Below are positions 1 through 11,619 of a DNA stretch of 64,000 nucleotides, in pieces. Positions within the stretch are counted from its first letter, which is position 1. Each line of letters opens with the position of its first letter. A program made the position numbers and the translations under genes. This DNA is from Akebia trifoliata (taxonomy: Eukaryota; Streptophyta; Magnoliopsida; Ranunculales; Lardizabalaceae): contig CM030706.1 in assembly GCA_017979445.1 (NCBI GenBank), positions 17,346,967-17,410,966 of the forward strand, given 5' to 3'. A model generated the notes under the pieces. The model made no database searches. It was not told the origin of the DNA and saw only the letters and a program-made list of their open reading frames with translations.

Positions 1-3000
1 AGCCATGCTGGGTGTTGGATTGGTTTAACAAACCCTACTTGTAGCAACTTATCAATCTCCTTTTTAATTCGCTTTTCAACGTCGTGCCTAAGGTGCTGAG
101 CCTCGTTCCCAATCCTTACATTTCCATGTATTGCCAAGCGAAGATATTAACAAATTCCCTAAGTAAAGCGATTAATGCAGTTCGCTCTCCTGGCGATAAG
201 GTTTGTCCAATGAAGATCGAGCGCGGGCATTCCGTAGTTCCCAAGTTTATTTCCTCCAAAACTTCGGTCGTTGTTTGCAAATCATTCCGTAATTTTGTTT
301 CATCCATTCCATCCTATTCATCTTCTCTTGGGGGGAGGGGGGTTCTTTTGCTTATTCGTGAGACGTAGTGGCTAGGACTTCTTCCCCGAACCCCCCTTTA
401 ACCGTCATAACCTGTAGACTATTTTACCTCCCGGGAGGGTTACCTTTGTGACACGCCCCTTACGGGGTGTTTCCTTCCCTTGGAAAGCTTTGCACTTCTG
501 TAGAGAAGAGCTCTCAAATTCCTTTCACTTGGGAAGCGAGATAGCATTAGTGTCTCAGCTAGTCTCTTCGGGATCAACCTTTTTAGTATAGAAGGTTGCT
601 TCAGCTAAGTGTGCCTCCTTTAGGGCAAAGGGAGTTTTTGATGCCGAGATCTTAACAACTTTTCCCTTGACCCATGTTTTAACGCATTGGTGGTATGTGG
701 ATCCAACTGCTTGATGTCGATGTAGCCAAGGGTGACCAAGGAGCACGTGGTATGTGGTATCCGAGTCTAGTATATTGAATTTTGTTTATGCTTTTGTCGA
801 TCTTACTTCCAAGTCCAACTTTATGTAGTTGAGTGTCTTTGCACAGAACCCATTGAATCCCTAAATGCCAATCTTTGAGCATGTGATTTTATGCAATGGA
901 ATCCCCACTGCATCTAGAGTGGAATGTTACGCCCCGAAATCCCAACACGAATCCCTATGATTCATCGGTTAGAATCTCGAGGTGTGAGGTAATCAATCAC
1001 ACAATCTGACAGAACATTCATAAATAGTAATACTTATGAAAAGAAAATATACGCAGCGGAATAAACATTTAACTAACATCTATACGAGAGTTTAGAGTAA
1101 GCAGAAGAAATCGACAAACACTGATATAAGTCAAGATCTTTAATCTCATAATTCATCAGGTTACAAAAATTTCTAAACTAACATGTTTCTTATCTACAAC
1201 CAAAAACCACTAGGATTCCCTACTAATCCTCAAAGACATGGTGGTGGCAAGACATCAATTTGTTCTTCCTCGAGGACCTCATCAAAAGACTCCTCAAAGA
1301 ACGACTCTTCAATAGCTGAATAATCTGAAAGTAGAAGGATAGGGTGAGTAACAGGGGAATGTTACTCAGCAGGATGAACGCCGTTCTAACAGCGAGTCAT
1401 ACATGCACGAGTAATCATCATAACAATTAAATAATGCAAATTTTCATAATGTAACATACGATAAATGTTTAAGCATACTCAGTAAACAGTTATAATAACT
1501 TTCAATCTATCATTTTCAATCATTTAAAGTAACATATGCATCTTTTAAATGAAAACATCTATCAATCATTATAAAATAAGAAAAAGATACATAATAAGAA
1601 CACGGCGGTGTAATCGATAAGAGAGCAGAGGAACACGCCGATATAACCGCCTCGGCTATGGCAATACGATATTCCAAACTTAACCTCCGATGTGGAATCC
1701 CATCGTTATAATCTGATTTTGTGGCCGGTCTAGCATACCACGGTTGGATGATCATTTATTCGGCTCAGACTGGCCGTTGACCAAGAACCCAATACTGAGT
1801 TCAACTAACGGTGAGGTCGACCGTTTGACGACTACAACTAATAGTGATCACTAACTAGCCCAGGAGACCCCTCGCGTCGAAGCCTATCAAGAGGCAATGC
1901 ATGCCTAGCTCTACACTATACAGAGACCGCCTTTACACACAACGTTCCCCAGGAAATAAGTAGGAGAAATTCTCGAATTTCATAAGCTGTAATATGCTCT
2001 AAGGTATCCCATACTACCGAAGAGCATATGACATCTAGTGTTATCCTAGATTGACTCGCCGCTTCCGGATACACAGTAACGCGTCACTCTTTATGGGTTT
2101 TCTACAAACTTTTACTGGTAAACAAAATAATTTATTTTGTATATAATATATCATTTCTTTTAATTGAAAATACAAACAAAATCTGGTAGTGCCCTCCAGT
2201 GACAGTTATCTGTCATTTCCATCCATCAACCATCTCATCCCTCTATCTATCTATCACGTTTTACATGGCATGGCCACTACGTAGAATTGGAGGCACTGTC
2301 CCATCAATCAGTCGAGAACATACGTTCTCTCTATCCATCCATCAATTAAATCGATTAATCTATCATCTAATTTCCTACATATCTATTAAAGTAATTCGAA
2401 ATCCATAAAACATCAACCAATTCCATTCGATGGTTTTGGTTGAGTCGAGAGACTCGAAAACAAAGATAAAACCATAAGACATAAAAGTTGAAAATCTATG
2501 AAAATTTAATTAAGTGTTGAAAAATGATTTTTTCAAAGTCGAAATTGAAAACGAACTATTTATTTATTTATTAAAGAACTTAAAGTAATACTTAATTGTT
2601 TTTAATGAAATAAAGGTAGGAAATTAGTATACATACTATATGGAAGCAACACAAAAAAAATTAGAACCAAACTCAACATTCGGATACTTTTCCGAATTGC
2701 TGATTTTTCGTCGAAACTCGACCAAAATCGATCCAAATATTATACTAACTATAAAATGTTTATATTACATCAAATGAACTAAAACCAATCATAAATAAGC
2801 ATGCAAACATGATTCAAATTGTTCAAATATGTATAAACTTAATGAAACAATCGATTTATCAACAATCATATGGATTTTCTATGAAATTATCGCATAACTA
2901 GAAGGTAGAAGGGAAGGCAACCTACTTTAAGCTATTTTCAACGGTTGAACGGAGTTTAAAATTGCCTCCGGCCAATCTCCAAAATTTTCTTCTGGCAAAA

Positions 3001-5230
3001 ATCGGATTTATTTGCGTCCACACGTAACCCTCGGCAAGAGGAACAACTTTCCTTCTTGCGCCTAAGCTCGGATCGTTCTCGTTTAGTGTAGATCTGAGTT
3101 TCAAATATTGAAGGAAAAGGGTTGAGATTTGTTTGGAGAGAAGAATAAGAAAAATCTGATTTTTCTAATAGAATTTAGATATTTATATCACTTAAGTTGG
3201 GACATACTTGTCATTTTGGGAATTGTTTTTTTTTCCGAATGCCGAATTGGACAAACTTATACTCTATTTCGGGTGATTTTTCGACACGAATCTAATCGTA
3301 TGATCGGTTTCCTCAAATTACGTTTCTAAGGTGTCGTTTACCTATTGGAAAAATATCTAATGCGAAACTCGATGATTTGATAATTTTTTCAATCGACTTC
3401 AGATTTCGGCGTGCCCGACTTCAGGCTAAAGTATGTTTCTCGATCCTTCTAAATCCATTGGTGAAGTTAATTTTCCTCAAATATTAAAAATTAAGAATCT
3501 ATACTTTTAAATCAATGTACGGATCTAAAATTCTTTCCTTGAGATACATTTTAGGATTTCAAGTCATTACATGGAAAGTGCCATTAAATTTAAAGAGGCC
3601 CCAGCGTTGACAAAACCTCTTTTGAGCTCAATATTGTTGATAACCAATGTAACATATAAGGGACGCAAGTAATCAACCCTCTCGGGTATGTCTGTGTCTG
3701 AGAAGACTATAGTGTTTGGTTGCTTGGTTTCCTTGTTGTGGCATTCAAGCATCAAGTTCGCTTGGTCTGAGCTAGGGTCGATGAGGGCGGTTAAGGCAAC
3801 AATGGCCTTAAATCATTTATCATCCAAAAAGTCAAGCTGCTCGAAAAAGTGCTTAAAAAGGGTTGTCTCTTGCAAACGCCTCGCGATAGATTCTAAATCT
3901 CCCCCGTCTTCTCCCTTTCTAGTAGCCATGCAAACAATAGGTCTACCTCCCACCATGGCAGCCTCTTGGCGGACAATTGGTATATGTAGCTCTCCAGATG
4001 CTTGTTTTTCAGCGAAAATCCTCCGAAGAGCCTTGCACTCTTTAGTTGGGTAACCCACAAACCTGTGGAAATGACAAAATCTTGGGTGGCTTTGTTCTTT
4101 TATGGATGGTTCATGCCGAGCTGAAGGTAGACACATCACACCAAACTGAATCCAGGTCTTTAGCAATTCCTCGAGTTCTTCCATATTGCAGGGGAAGTCA
4201 GGTGTGTCAAGATCTCCCTCTCTTTTCTTGGTGCCTTGTGTTATGGTTGTTCTACCTTCCTCATATCTCCATTTCACCGTCCTTGCGGCATATGCTTGGG
4301 GTGCCACCTACTTCTCTGCACAGGGCCATTTTATCTTCCACTGATTCTCATTTCACTCAGGTTGAACACAGGTCGTTATGTGTTTGGTTGCCTCGTGGAG
4401 CCCTGAGAAGCTTGGTATTTGTAAATTTTCTAGCAACGCTCTATACGCAATGAACATTTCGCTTAACACATTTCCACCAAACGGGATTTGACGATAAAAT
4501 CCATTGCGATACTTCGAAAATGCCGTACAAAGTCTATCATATATTCCCCTTGTCTTTGTTGCAATCTCCCAAGGTCCGCAAGGGTGACTTGCTCCATTAC
4601 AAGGAATTATTTTCTATAGAAAAGGTCAACCATCTAGCACCAAGAACCCACTGAGGCGGCGGGCAGATTGTTGTACCAGGTATATGCCCGTCCTGTTAGT
4701 GATTTTGAGAATTCGTGCAAATGTAAGTTCGCGTTCCCCTCATTCTCCCAATGCCTCCAAGAAGCGTGAAACATGCTCTCGAGCATTCTTGCTCCCGTCG
4801 TATATGACGAACGTGGGCATGGTGCTTGTGAGCCAACTTTCCCATAGGAGAGTCTGGCCTCCCAGTGAATGATTGAATTAGTAGGGAAAGGGGGTACGCC
4901 GGAACATCCCACGAATTCTTAGTAGATGATCTCAACATTTCATCAGCGTTTGGTTGGGTTTCCTCATGCACCCTATCCACCACAGAGGCATACATCCTGC
5001 GAATTCTACCATCTTCAGAACTTGGTGGGCACGTTGGGACATTTCGACGTTGTCTGCTCTCGGCCTTTTAACAAGGTCAGCAATTCCTTATTAGTTTCTG
5101 CGAAGTTGTGCAACACCTCTACGAGAGTCTCCGCCGAAGGGGCCTCAGACGTGTTTTCGACGCCTATAGTTGCTTGTTTTGGCACTGTGGCAGTGTTGGA
5201 TGTGGGTTCCTGGTTCATCATATCATTGTG
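1..5230 (-). pseudogene. Ty3/gypsy gag-protease-(RT) region, degenerate
   Basis: Read on the minus strand, the pieces fall in the order of a gypsy polyprotein. Gag N-terminal part lies at 5221-5015, gag core at about 4995-4634, and gag C-terminal part with a CX2H..GX4EC-like zinc motif at 4307-3813. The aspartic protease starts at 3755-3567, with an NAGASLN motif where DTG/DNGSALN-type active sites occur, and continues at 882-555. The protease-RT linker (SPGER...FVNIFAW) is at 307-116. Reverse transcriptase would follow left of the window. A solo LTR at 925-3571 splits the protease. Frame changes and stops make it non-functional. The lineage looks like the TAT/Athila side of Ty3/gypsy from the protease and linker motifs; this is a family judgement, not a search result. 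Confidence 0.8.
925..3571 (-). mobile_element. solo LTR #1 (Tekay/Del-like gypsy LTR)
   Basis: The 2647-bp unit begins TGTTACGCCCCGAAATCC and ends TCATTACA on the plus strand. It is flanked by the 5-bp duplication TGGAA at 920-924 and 3572-3576. On the minus strand it begins TGTAATGACTTG and ends in a GGGGCGTAACA-type terminus, as in long-LTR chromovirus families. A minus-strand TATA-type sequence (ATATAAATATC) lies near 3180. The insert splits the gypsy protease. Only one LTR with its own duplication is present, so it is a solo LTR made by LTR-LTR recombination. Short open frames inside (such as 1516-1755 minus) recur in the other copies only because the LTRs are similar. Confidence 0.88.
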
Positions 5231-5323
5231 GATCAGGTCCGGCTCGTCCTGCTTCGAGTGGCCTTTGTGTGACTTCTAGTACTTCAACGCATGGTTGAGA
5301 GAAATATAGACTACTTAAGTAAT

Positions 5324-5344
5324 TCCCCAGCGAAGTTGCCAAAA
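5324..5344 (-). other. primer-binding region of the gypsy element
   Basis: On the minus strand the sequence directly after the LTR end reads TTTTGGCAACTTCGCTGGGG. It resembles the TGGCGACTC.GCTGGGGA primer-binding segment of several plant gypsy lineages. It sits exactly between the gag leader and an LTR ending in CGACA, which fixes the orientation of the element. Confidence 0.6.
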
Positions 5345-5545
5345 TGTCGATGACAGTAAATGTAAAACGTACACGGTGGATAAGGTCTTAAATGTATTAT
5401 AGATTTACATGTATAGTAGTCCCTTACCAATGCCTAAGCCATGTCAGCAGCCGATCAAAGGTAGCTTTCCAACCCATGAAGCACTAGATGCCGAGTTGGC
5501 AAGAGAAACTTCTTTCTTTTTTGTTTTGGAGGTGGCCTAGAGACC

Positions 5546-5698
5546 TATTGGAAATATTAGAGTTCTAGTTTGACTAAAATTAGTTTATTTAGTTTTATTT
5601 CTTTGAAAGGGCATTTATGTCCATTCCCTTATTATTGATTATAAATATATACCAAGATCTCATTATGAGACTTGATTTTTCTCTTCTAAATTTCTTCT
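5546..5698 (+). repeat. Copia A 5' LTR
   Basis: 153 bp, beginning TATTGGAAATATT and ending AAATTTCTTCT. It contains TATAAATATAT at about 5640-5650 as the likely core promoter. It is followed without spacer by the primer-binding site. Confidence 0.92.
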
Positions 5699-5979
5699 TG
5701 GTATTAGAGCCAAAAACACCACCCTCTTCAACAATTTTTTTCTCTTCTTCTCTTTAATCATCGCAATCATCTAGTAGTAGTCTCATCCGAAGTTTCTCCC
5801 CTTCGGGGGCAAATTTTTTTTTTTCTGATTCATTAATTTTTTTTTGGGATCACATGCTGCAATAGAGATTTGCGCTGTGTTTTTTACCCTACGTTAAGGT
5901 TTCTCTTTGCGATTAGCCCTAGTGTTGTTGGGTGAACTTCGATCATCCCTCTAGGTATTCGTTGCTTTTTACAGTTCCT

Positions 5980-6665
5980 ACCTGCGCTGCGATCATTCCT
6001 ACAGGCCATAATCTTCTCTGCGACAACAGCAGACAAGGGCTGGGTGATCTCCGATCAGTTTACAGGCGCAAAACTGCCTTGTGACAGCAGCTGCCAGCTT
6101 TTGGGTGTCCTGCGATCATCCCTAGAGGTCCTACGACAGCAACAAGAAGGGTTTGGGTGAACTCCGATCAGTTTACAGACCTGAAACTGCCTTGCGACAG
6201 CAACTGCCAGTTTTTGGGTGAACTCCGATCAGTCTACAGGCCTGAAACTGCCTTGCGACAGCAGTTGCCAGCTCTTGGGTGCCTTGCGATCAGCCCTAGA
6301 GGCCCTACGACAGCAACAGCAAGGGTTTGGGTGCCCTGCGATCAGCCCTAGAGGCCCTACGACAGCAACAGACAACAACAACAAGGGTTTGGGTGCCCTG
6401 CGATCAGCCCTAGAGGCCCTACGACAGTAACAACAAGGGTTTTGGTGCCCTGCGATCAGTCTTAGAGGTCCTGCGACATCAACAGCAAGAGTTAATCAAC
6501 CCTACAGGCCCTACGACAGCAACAACCAAGTATTAGTGCTCTTACGATCATCCTACAGGACCTGTGACAGTAGCAACTGGGTGAAATCAGTCCTACAGGC
6601 CCTGCCACAGCAGCTGTCAAGTGTTCGTTGCCCTTGTGATCAGCCTACAGGTCTTACGATAATAG
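5980..6665 (+). repeat. tandem-repeat leader of Copia A
   Basis: The untranslated leader carries about a dozen imperfect units of roughly 50-65 bp. Each alternates a (C/G)CGATCA element and a GCGACAGCA / ACGACAGCAACA element separated by CTAGAGGCCCTA- or GGGTTTGGGTG-type spacers. The best-conserved units are at about 6280-6450. Reading frames cross the array (6157-6430), but the frame shifts from unit to unit, so it is unlikely to encode protein. Related arrays occur in the leaders at 32840-33420 and 55630-56240. Confidence 0.8.
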
Positions 6666-6827
6666 CATAGGTTGTTTCTGTGATCTACGCCATCTACTTT
6701 GGTTACCGAAATCCCAACAACAGCAATAGTGGCTATTTCGAGTGTTGTCGACAACAATCAATAGTATTATCTTGCCTTCTGGGAGATCTCTCTTCAATCC
6801 AAAGTTTCTTCCTGTTCATAGTGTGCC

Positions 6828-9800
6828 ATGACGACTCACGAAACCAAGGACTTTACTTCAAACCTTGGGGCTAATTTCTTAGTCCAACGTATAACTAATG
6901 CCCCTCTCGATGGGCGTAACTTTCAGTCTTGGTATCGGTCGGTACGACTTTATTTGGGTAGTAGAGGAAAATCTAGTTGGCTGTCCAGCATTGTTCCTAA
7001 GCCACCTCTCACTGATCCTAAATTTGAACAATGGGAAATTGATAATTGCACAATTCTTGGATGGTTATTTAACTCCATGGAGCAACGCATCTACACTATG
7101 TTTATGTATCACGAGACAGTTTCTTCTTTGTGGTCCGCTCTCACTCAAATATATGCACATACTCGTAATGACTCGCGAATTTATGAACTTTACCGGGATA
7201 TTGCTCAGGCTACACAAGGAAATCAGAGTGTTGCAGATTACTTTGAATTTTTTCAGTGCCGTTGGGAAGAACTCTCGCACTATGAGTCTCTGACTGAGTT
7301 GTTTACTGAGGCAGTCGGGTACGTGGTCAAGCGAATTGCTCGACATCAGACATATCAGTTCCTCATGGGTCTACGCCCTGAGTTTGAGGCATTGTGGACC
7401 CAAATCCTTAATACCACGCCTCTACCGTCCTTATTTGAGACATTTGCGACAATTGATAGTGATGAGCGTCGTCGCCGTGTAGTTCCTTCCCAGACTCAGT
7501 CCCCTGTCATTCTCCCTACTCCAGACACAGATCAGATGGCTCTTGCAGTCAACTCGGGTTTCTCTAACTCTCGTACTCAAGGATCCGGAAATCGAGGCCG
7601 TGGGATCCGTGGATGTGGTAAAAGTAGTGGTCTTACGTGTAGCCACTGTGGGAAGATTGGCCATGAAAAGGCCCGTTGTTTTCAACTTTATCCCCACCTG
7701 TTGAGATCTTCTGGGGGACAACCCCGTGCTGCTATTGTGGAATCTACCTCTGTTGATTCTGCGTCCCTTGGAACTATGGATTTGCAACATCTACAGATGC
7801 AGATTACAGCTATTGTACGGGATCAGCTCCAGGCTCAGACTCCCTCATCCTCAACAGTCGCATCTGTTACCACACCTCCAGCTACCTCTTCTGCATTTCA
7901 TGCCTTTCAGTCTGGCTCAGTTCCTCTGACTTGGGTAATTGATTCAGGTGCCTCTGATCACATGACCGGTGAGTCTAATCATTTTATTTCTCCCACTTTT
8001 CCTACTACTCACTAGGAGGTTCGCCTTGCTGATGGGTCTCTTACCCCTATTCACAGCAAGGGTACTATCTTATTAACCCCTGTTTTTTCTCTTGATTCTG
8101 TTCTTCATGTTCCTCACCTATCTCTTAATCTTATGTCTGTGAGTAGTATAACAAAATCTCTAAATTGCTCTGTAACATTTTTTCCTACTCATTGTGTCTT
8201 TCAGGACTTGACTTCGAGGAAGATTTTTGGCAAGGGGTATGAGAGGGATGGGCTGTACATGTTTGGAGCTCCTCCTACTGCTGCTCCAGCCTCTATTCTC
8301 CCACTCACTGGAACTCATATTTTTTCTTCCCAGACTTTAGTCTTATGGCATGCTCGATTAGGACATGCTAATTTTCAACACTTATGTTCATTATTTCTTG
8401 CTTCAAAAAACTCTTGTAGTGGACACAAATTTCAGTGCTCTGTATGTGAGCTTTTTAAACACACACGTACTTCTTATATTCCTCGCATGCATAGAGTTAA
8501 TGCTATTTTTGATTTAGTTCATTCTGATGTTTGGGGACCTTCTCCTGTTACTACTTTTAATGGTCATAGATATTATGTTACATTTATTGATGACTATTCT
8601 CGTTGTACTTAGGTTTATTTAATGCGTTCTCGTTCTGAGGTGTTCCCTATTTTTGTTAATTTCCTTAAATGATTCAAACTCAATACAACATTACTGTCAA
8701 ATCTCTTAGAACAGATAATGGTGGGGAATATATTTCTGATGGGATCCGTTCCCATCTCCATGAACGTGGTATGCTTCATCAGTTAACTTGCCCATACACT
8801 CCTGAGCAAAACGGGGTGGCGGAACGTAAAAGTCGCCACCTCATGAACATCGTCCGTTGCTTTCTGCGAGGGATGCATGTTCCCAAGTCCTATTGGAATA
8901 TGGCTGTTCTTACTGCTGCTTTCCTCCTGAATCGTGTTCCGAGCCGCACTTTAGGGGAACAGGTGCCTCTTCACGTTCTTTGACCTGATAGCACTCTCTT
9001 CCCTATTACACCTAGAGTTTTTGGGTGTACTTGCTTTGTTCATGATAGGATTCCTCATCGCACCAAACTAGATGACAAAGTTGTCCGTTGTGTCTTCTTA
9101 GGTTACTCTTTTATGTCAAAGGGGTATCGGTGTTATGATCCCCTCTCTCATCGTATTATTCATTCCTTGGATGTCACATTTTTTGAAAATGTTCCATATT
9201 TTCGTACTTCATCTTCTTTGCAGGACTCTTCTCCTTTGCAGGATTCTTCTCCAATAGTGCTACCATCTCCAGTTTTCGCTCCATTTTTATCTTCATCTTC
9301 GCCGCCACCATTGCAAGTTTACTTTCGTCAGCCCCCCCTTCTCAAACTTTGCCAACCTCTTCCTTGGACTCAGGTATATCCCCTTCTACGGTTACACCTA
9401 TTCCGTCTATTTCTGACTCTCACTTACCTATTGCACTTCGCAAAGGTAAGCGAGGGTGTGTTACTAATCACCCTATCGCCCAGTTTGTTTCTTATCAAGG
9501 TCTTTCTCCTTCCTATCAAGCCTACCTTGCCACCACAGACTCTATTCGGGTTCCTCAATCTGTATCTGAGGCTTTACGTGATCCAATGTGGACTAGAGCC
9601 ATGACTACTGAGATGGATGCATTGCAAAAGAATCATACTTGGGATCTTGTTTCTCTTCCTTCTGGGGAGCGGACTGTTGGTTGTAAATGGGTTTTCACAG
9701 TCAAGTACCTTGCAGATGGTACTGTTGATCGCTACAAGGCTTGACTAGTCGTTAAGGGATTTACGCAGACTCCGGGAAAAGACTTTGGAGCCACATTTGC

Positions 9801-11091
9801 ACCTGTAGCCAAACTGTCGACTGTCCGTTTACTTATCTCTTTAGCGGCTTGTCATTCATGGTCTCTTCACCAGTTTGATGTGAAGAATGCTTTCCTTAAT
9901 GGTGATCTGACAGAGGTCATTTATATGAACCTTCCGGGATTTTGTCTTCAGGGGGAGTATTCTGGGAAAGTATGTCGCCTTCTCAAATCTTTATATGGCC
10001 TAAAGCAGTCTCCGCGAGCTTGGTTCCAGCATTTCTCTAAGGTCATTCTATCTATGGGGTTTTTTAGATGCCACTCTGACCATACTTGCTTTACTCGACG
10101 AGGAGTAGATGGTCGCAATACTATTGTCTTGGTTTATGTGGATGATATTATAGTAACTGGAAATGATACACAATGGATTGATAGAGTTAAGAGGCAATTG
10201 GGTAATGCCTTTGAAGTTAAGGACTTAGGTCTCCTCAAGTACTTTTTGGGGATAGAGGTAGCCCGCTCATATCGTGGTATTTCGTTATCTCAACGCAAAT
10301 ACACATTGGATCTTCTTCAGGACACCAGTATGCTTGGGTGTCGTCCTGCATCTTCCCCAATGAATTAGAACCATCGTCTTCATACTGAATTTGGGGAACT
10401 ATTATCAAATCCTTCATTTTACCAGAGACTCATAGGCCGTCTAATTTATTTGACTAATACTAGACCTGATTTGACCTTTGCGGTTAGTGTAGTCAGCCAG
10501 TTTATGCATGCTCCGCGTACCTTTCATTTTGAAGCTGTGTATCGTATTCTTCGCTACTTGAAGTCTCGTCCTGGTTTAGGCTTATTTTATTCATCTACTA
10601 CTCAGCCACATTTGTCTTGTTTCACTGATGCTGATTATGCGGGTTCTCTTACAGATAGGAGATTTACATCTGGTTTTTGCACTTTCTATGGTGGTAACCT
10701 TATTTCATGGAAAAGTAAGAAATATAGTGTGGTTTCCCGTTCGTCTGCTGAAGCTGAGTATCGTGCTATGGCTCTTGGCACATGTGAACTTCTTTGGCTT
10801 AGATCTTTGCTGACAGAATTGGGATTTCCTATTGCTAGTTCCTCTTCGTTGTTCTGTGACAACAAGTCTGCTATTATGCTTGCATCTGATTCAGTCCTTC
10901 ACGAAAGAACTAAGCACATCGAGGTTGATGTTTACTTTCTTAGGGAGAAAGTTCGATCTGGTGCTCTTAAGATAGTCTTTGTTCCTTCTTCAGATCAACT
11001 GGCCGATATGCTTACAAAATCTGTTGGACCTTCTGTCACTAACTCTCACCTTGCCAAACTGGGTCTAGTTGATATATTTGCCCCAGCTTGA
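6828..11091 (+). pseudogene. Copia A gag-pol, several stops and frameshifts
   Basis: Gag (6828-8015) has a retrotransposon gag core and a CCHC knuckle, CSHCGKIGHEKARC, at about 7640. The protease motif WVIDSGASDHMTG follows at about 7930. Integrase spans about 8340-9100, with the pre-integrase HARLGH zinc region and an RTDNGGEY segment. Reverse transcriptase (about 9560-10370) has YVDDIIVTG, and RNase H (10450-11091) ends just before the polypurine tract. In-frame stops are at 8013, 8610, 8981, 9742 and 10366. Frameshifts occur near 8665 and near 9335, the latter in a C-rich run. Several stops fit C-to-T or G-to-A change, for example CGA to TGA at 9742. No complete polyprotein can be made from this copy. 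Confidence 0.9.
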
Positions 11092-11098
11092 GGGGGAG

Positions 11099-11251
11099 TA
11101 TTGGAAATATTAGAGTTCTAGTTTGACTAAAATTAGTTTATTTAGTTTTATTTCTTTGTAAGGGCATTTATGTCCATTCCCTTATTATTGATTATAAATA
11201 TATACCAAGATCTCATTATGAGACTTGATTTTTCTCTTCTAAATTTCTTCT
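11099..11251 (+). repeat. Copia A 3' LTR
   Basis: 153 bp, identical to the 5' LTR except one base. It is preceded by the polypurine tract and followed by the target duplication AGACC. Confidence 0.92.
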
Positions 11252-11324
11252 AGACCTAGACTTATGATCCTCTTGGGAAATGTGAGAATGTGGAGAGAAG
11301 ACCCTTCTTTCGTCATTACTGCTA

Positions 11325-11333
11325 CTATTTATA
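11325..11333 (-). promoter_or_regulatory. TATA box of gypsy LTR
   Basis: Minus-strand TATAAATAG in a GGGTATAAATAGTAGC context, inside the right part of the interrupted gypsy LTR and oriented toward the gag region. Confidence 0.5.
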
Positions 11334-11619
11334 CCCTTTTTGTGCCGATAGGGAGGGAATCACTTCACGCCACTTGTCCTCTTCTTTCCTTCATCAGGAT
11401 TTCCAAAGATTCCCCCACTCTTTCCAGATAACACCCATTTCCCCCGAAAGCCTTGTCTTTTATGTCCACATCAGGATTATATGGTATCCTTTTGACTTCA
11501 TCTCATTTTTCCATGTCATGATGTACATTTCATGCTGCCACCTCATCACCCAATCTGATTCAGTCATCCACAACGAGGTATCTCAAATATTCACAAATAG
11601 GTAGATGGGTATGTCATCA

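Larger units (their letters stand above)
5546..11251 (+). mobile_element. Copia A, full-length LTR retrotransposon
   Basis: A complete 5706-bp element flanked by the duplication AGACC (5541-5545 and 11252-11256). Its order is 5' LTR, primer-binding site TGGTATTAGAGCC directly abutting the LTR at 5699, a 1.1-kb leader with tandem repeats, gag-pol, a polypurine tract (TTGAGGGGGAG, 11088-11098) and the 3' LTR. It inserted into the 5' LTR of the gypsy element. The two 153-bp LTRs differ at one base (A/T at the CTTTGAAAGG / CTTTGTAAGG site), so insertion is recent, yet gag-pol is broken in several places. LTR ends are TA...CT, not TG...CA. Confidence 0.93.
5345..11619 (-). repeat. gypsy 5' LTR, interrupted by Copia A
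   Basis: The LTR abuts the primer-binding region at 5344/5345, where the plus strand reads TGTCGATGACA. The matching far end is probably TGTCATCA at 11612-11619. Removing Copia A and one AGACC duplication leaves about 560 bp. On the minus strand a good core promoter, TATAAATAG, lies at 11333-11325. The right boundary is inferred from terminal symmetry only, because the other LTR and its target duplication lie outside the window. Confidence 0.5.

Noticed and set aside
1516..1755. 79-codon minus frame repeated in solo LTR #2 (22504-22812)
   Set aside because: Conserved only because the LTRs are near-identical; in the diverged copy #4 (53329-53520) the frame is not kept, and it has no protein family features.
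6157..6430. Repeat-containing frames in the Copia A leader as a possible small repeat protein
   Set aside because: The repeat unit is not a constant multiple of three, so the frame changes between units; more likely RNA-level repeats.
11290..11604. 104-codon plus-strand frame after Copia A as a MAGL1 first exon
   Set aside because: It lies in the gypsy LTR (antisense TATA at 11325-11333) and lacks the N-terminal MAGL pattern.
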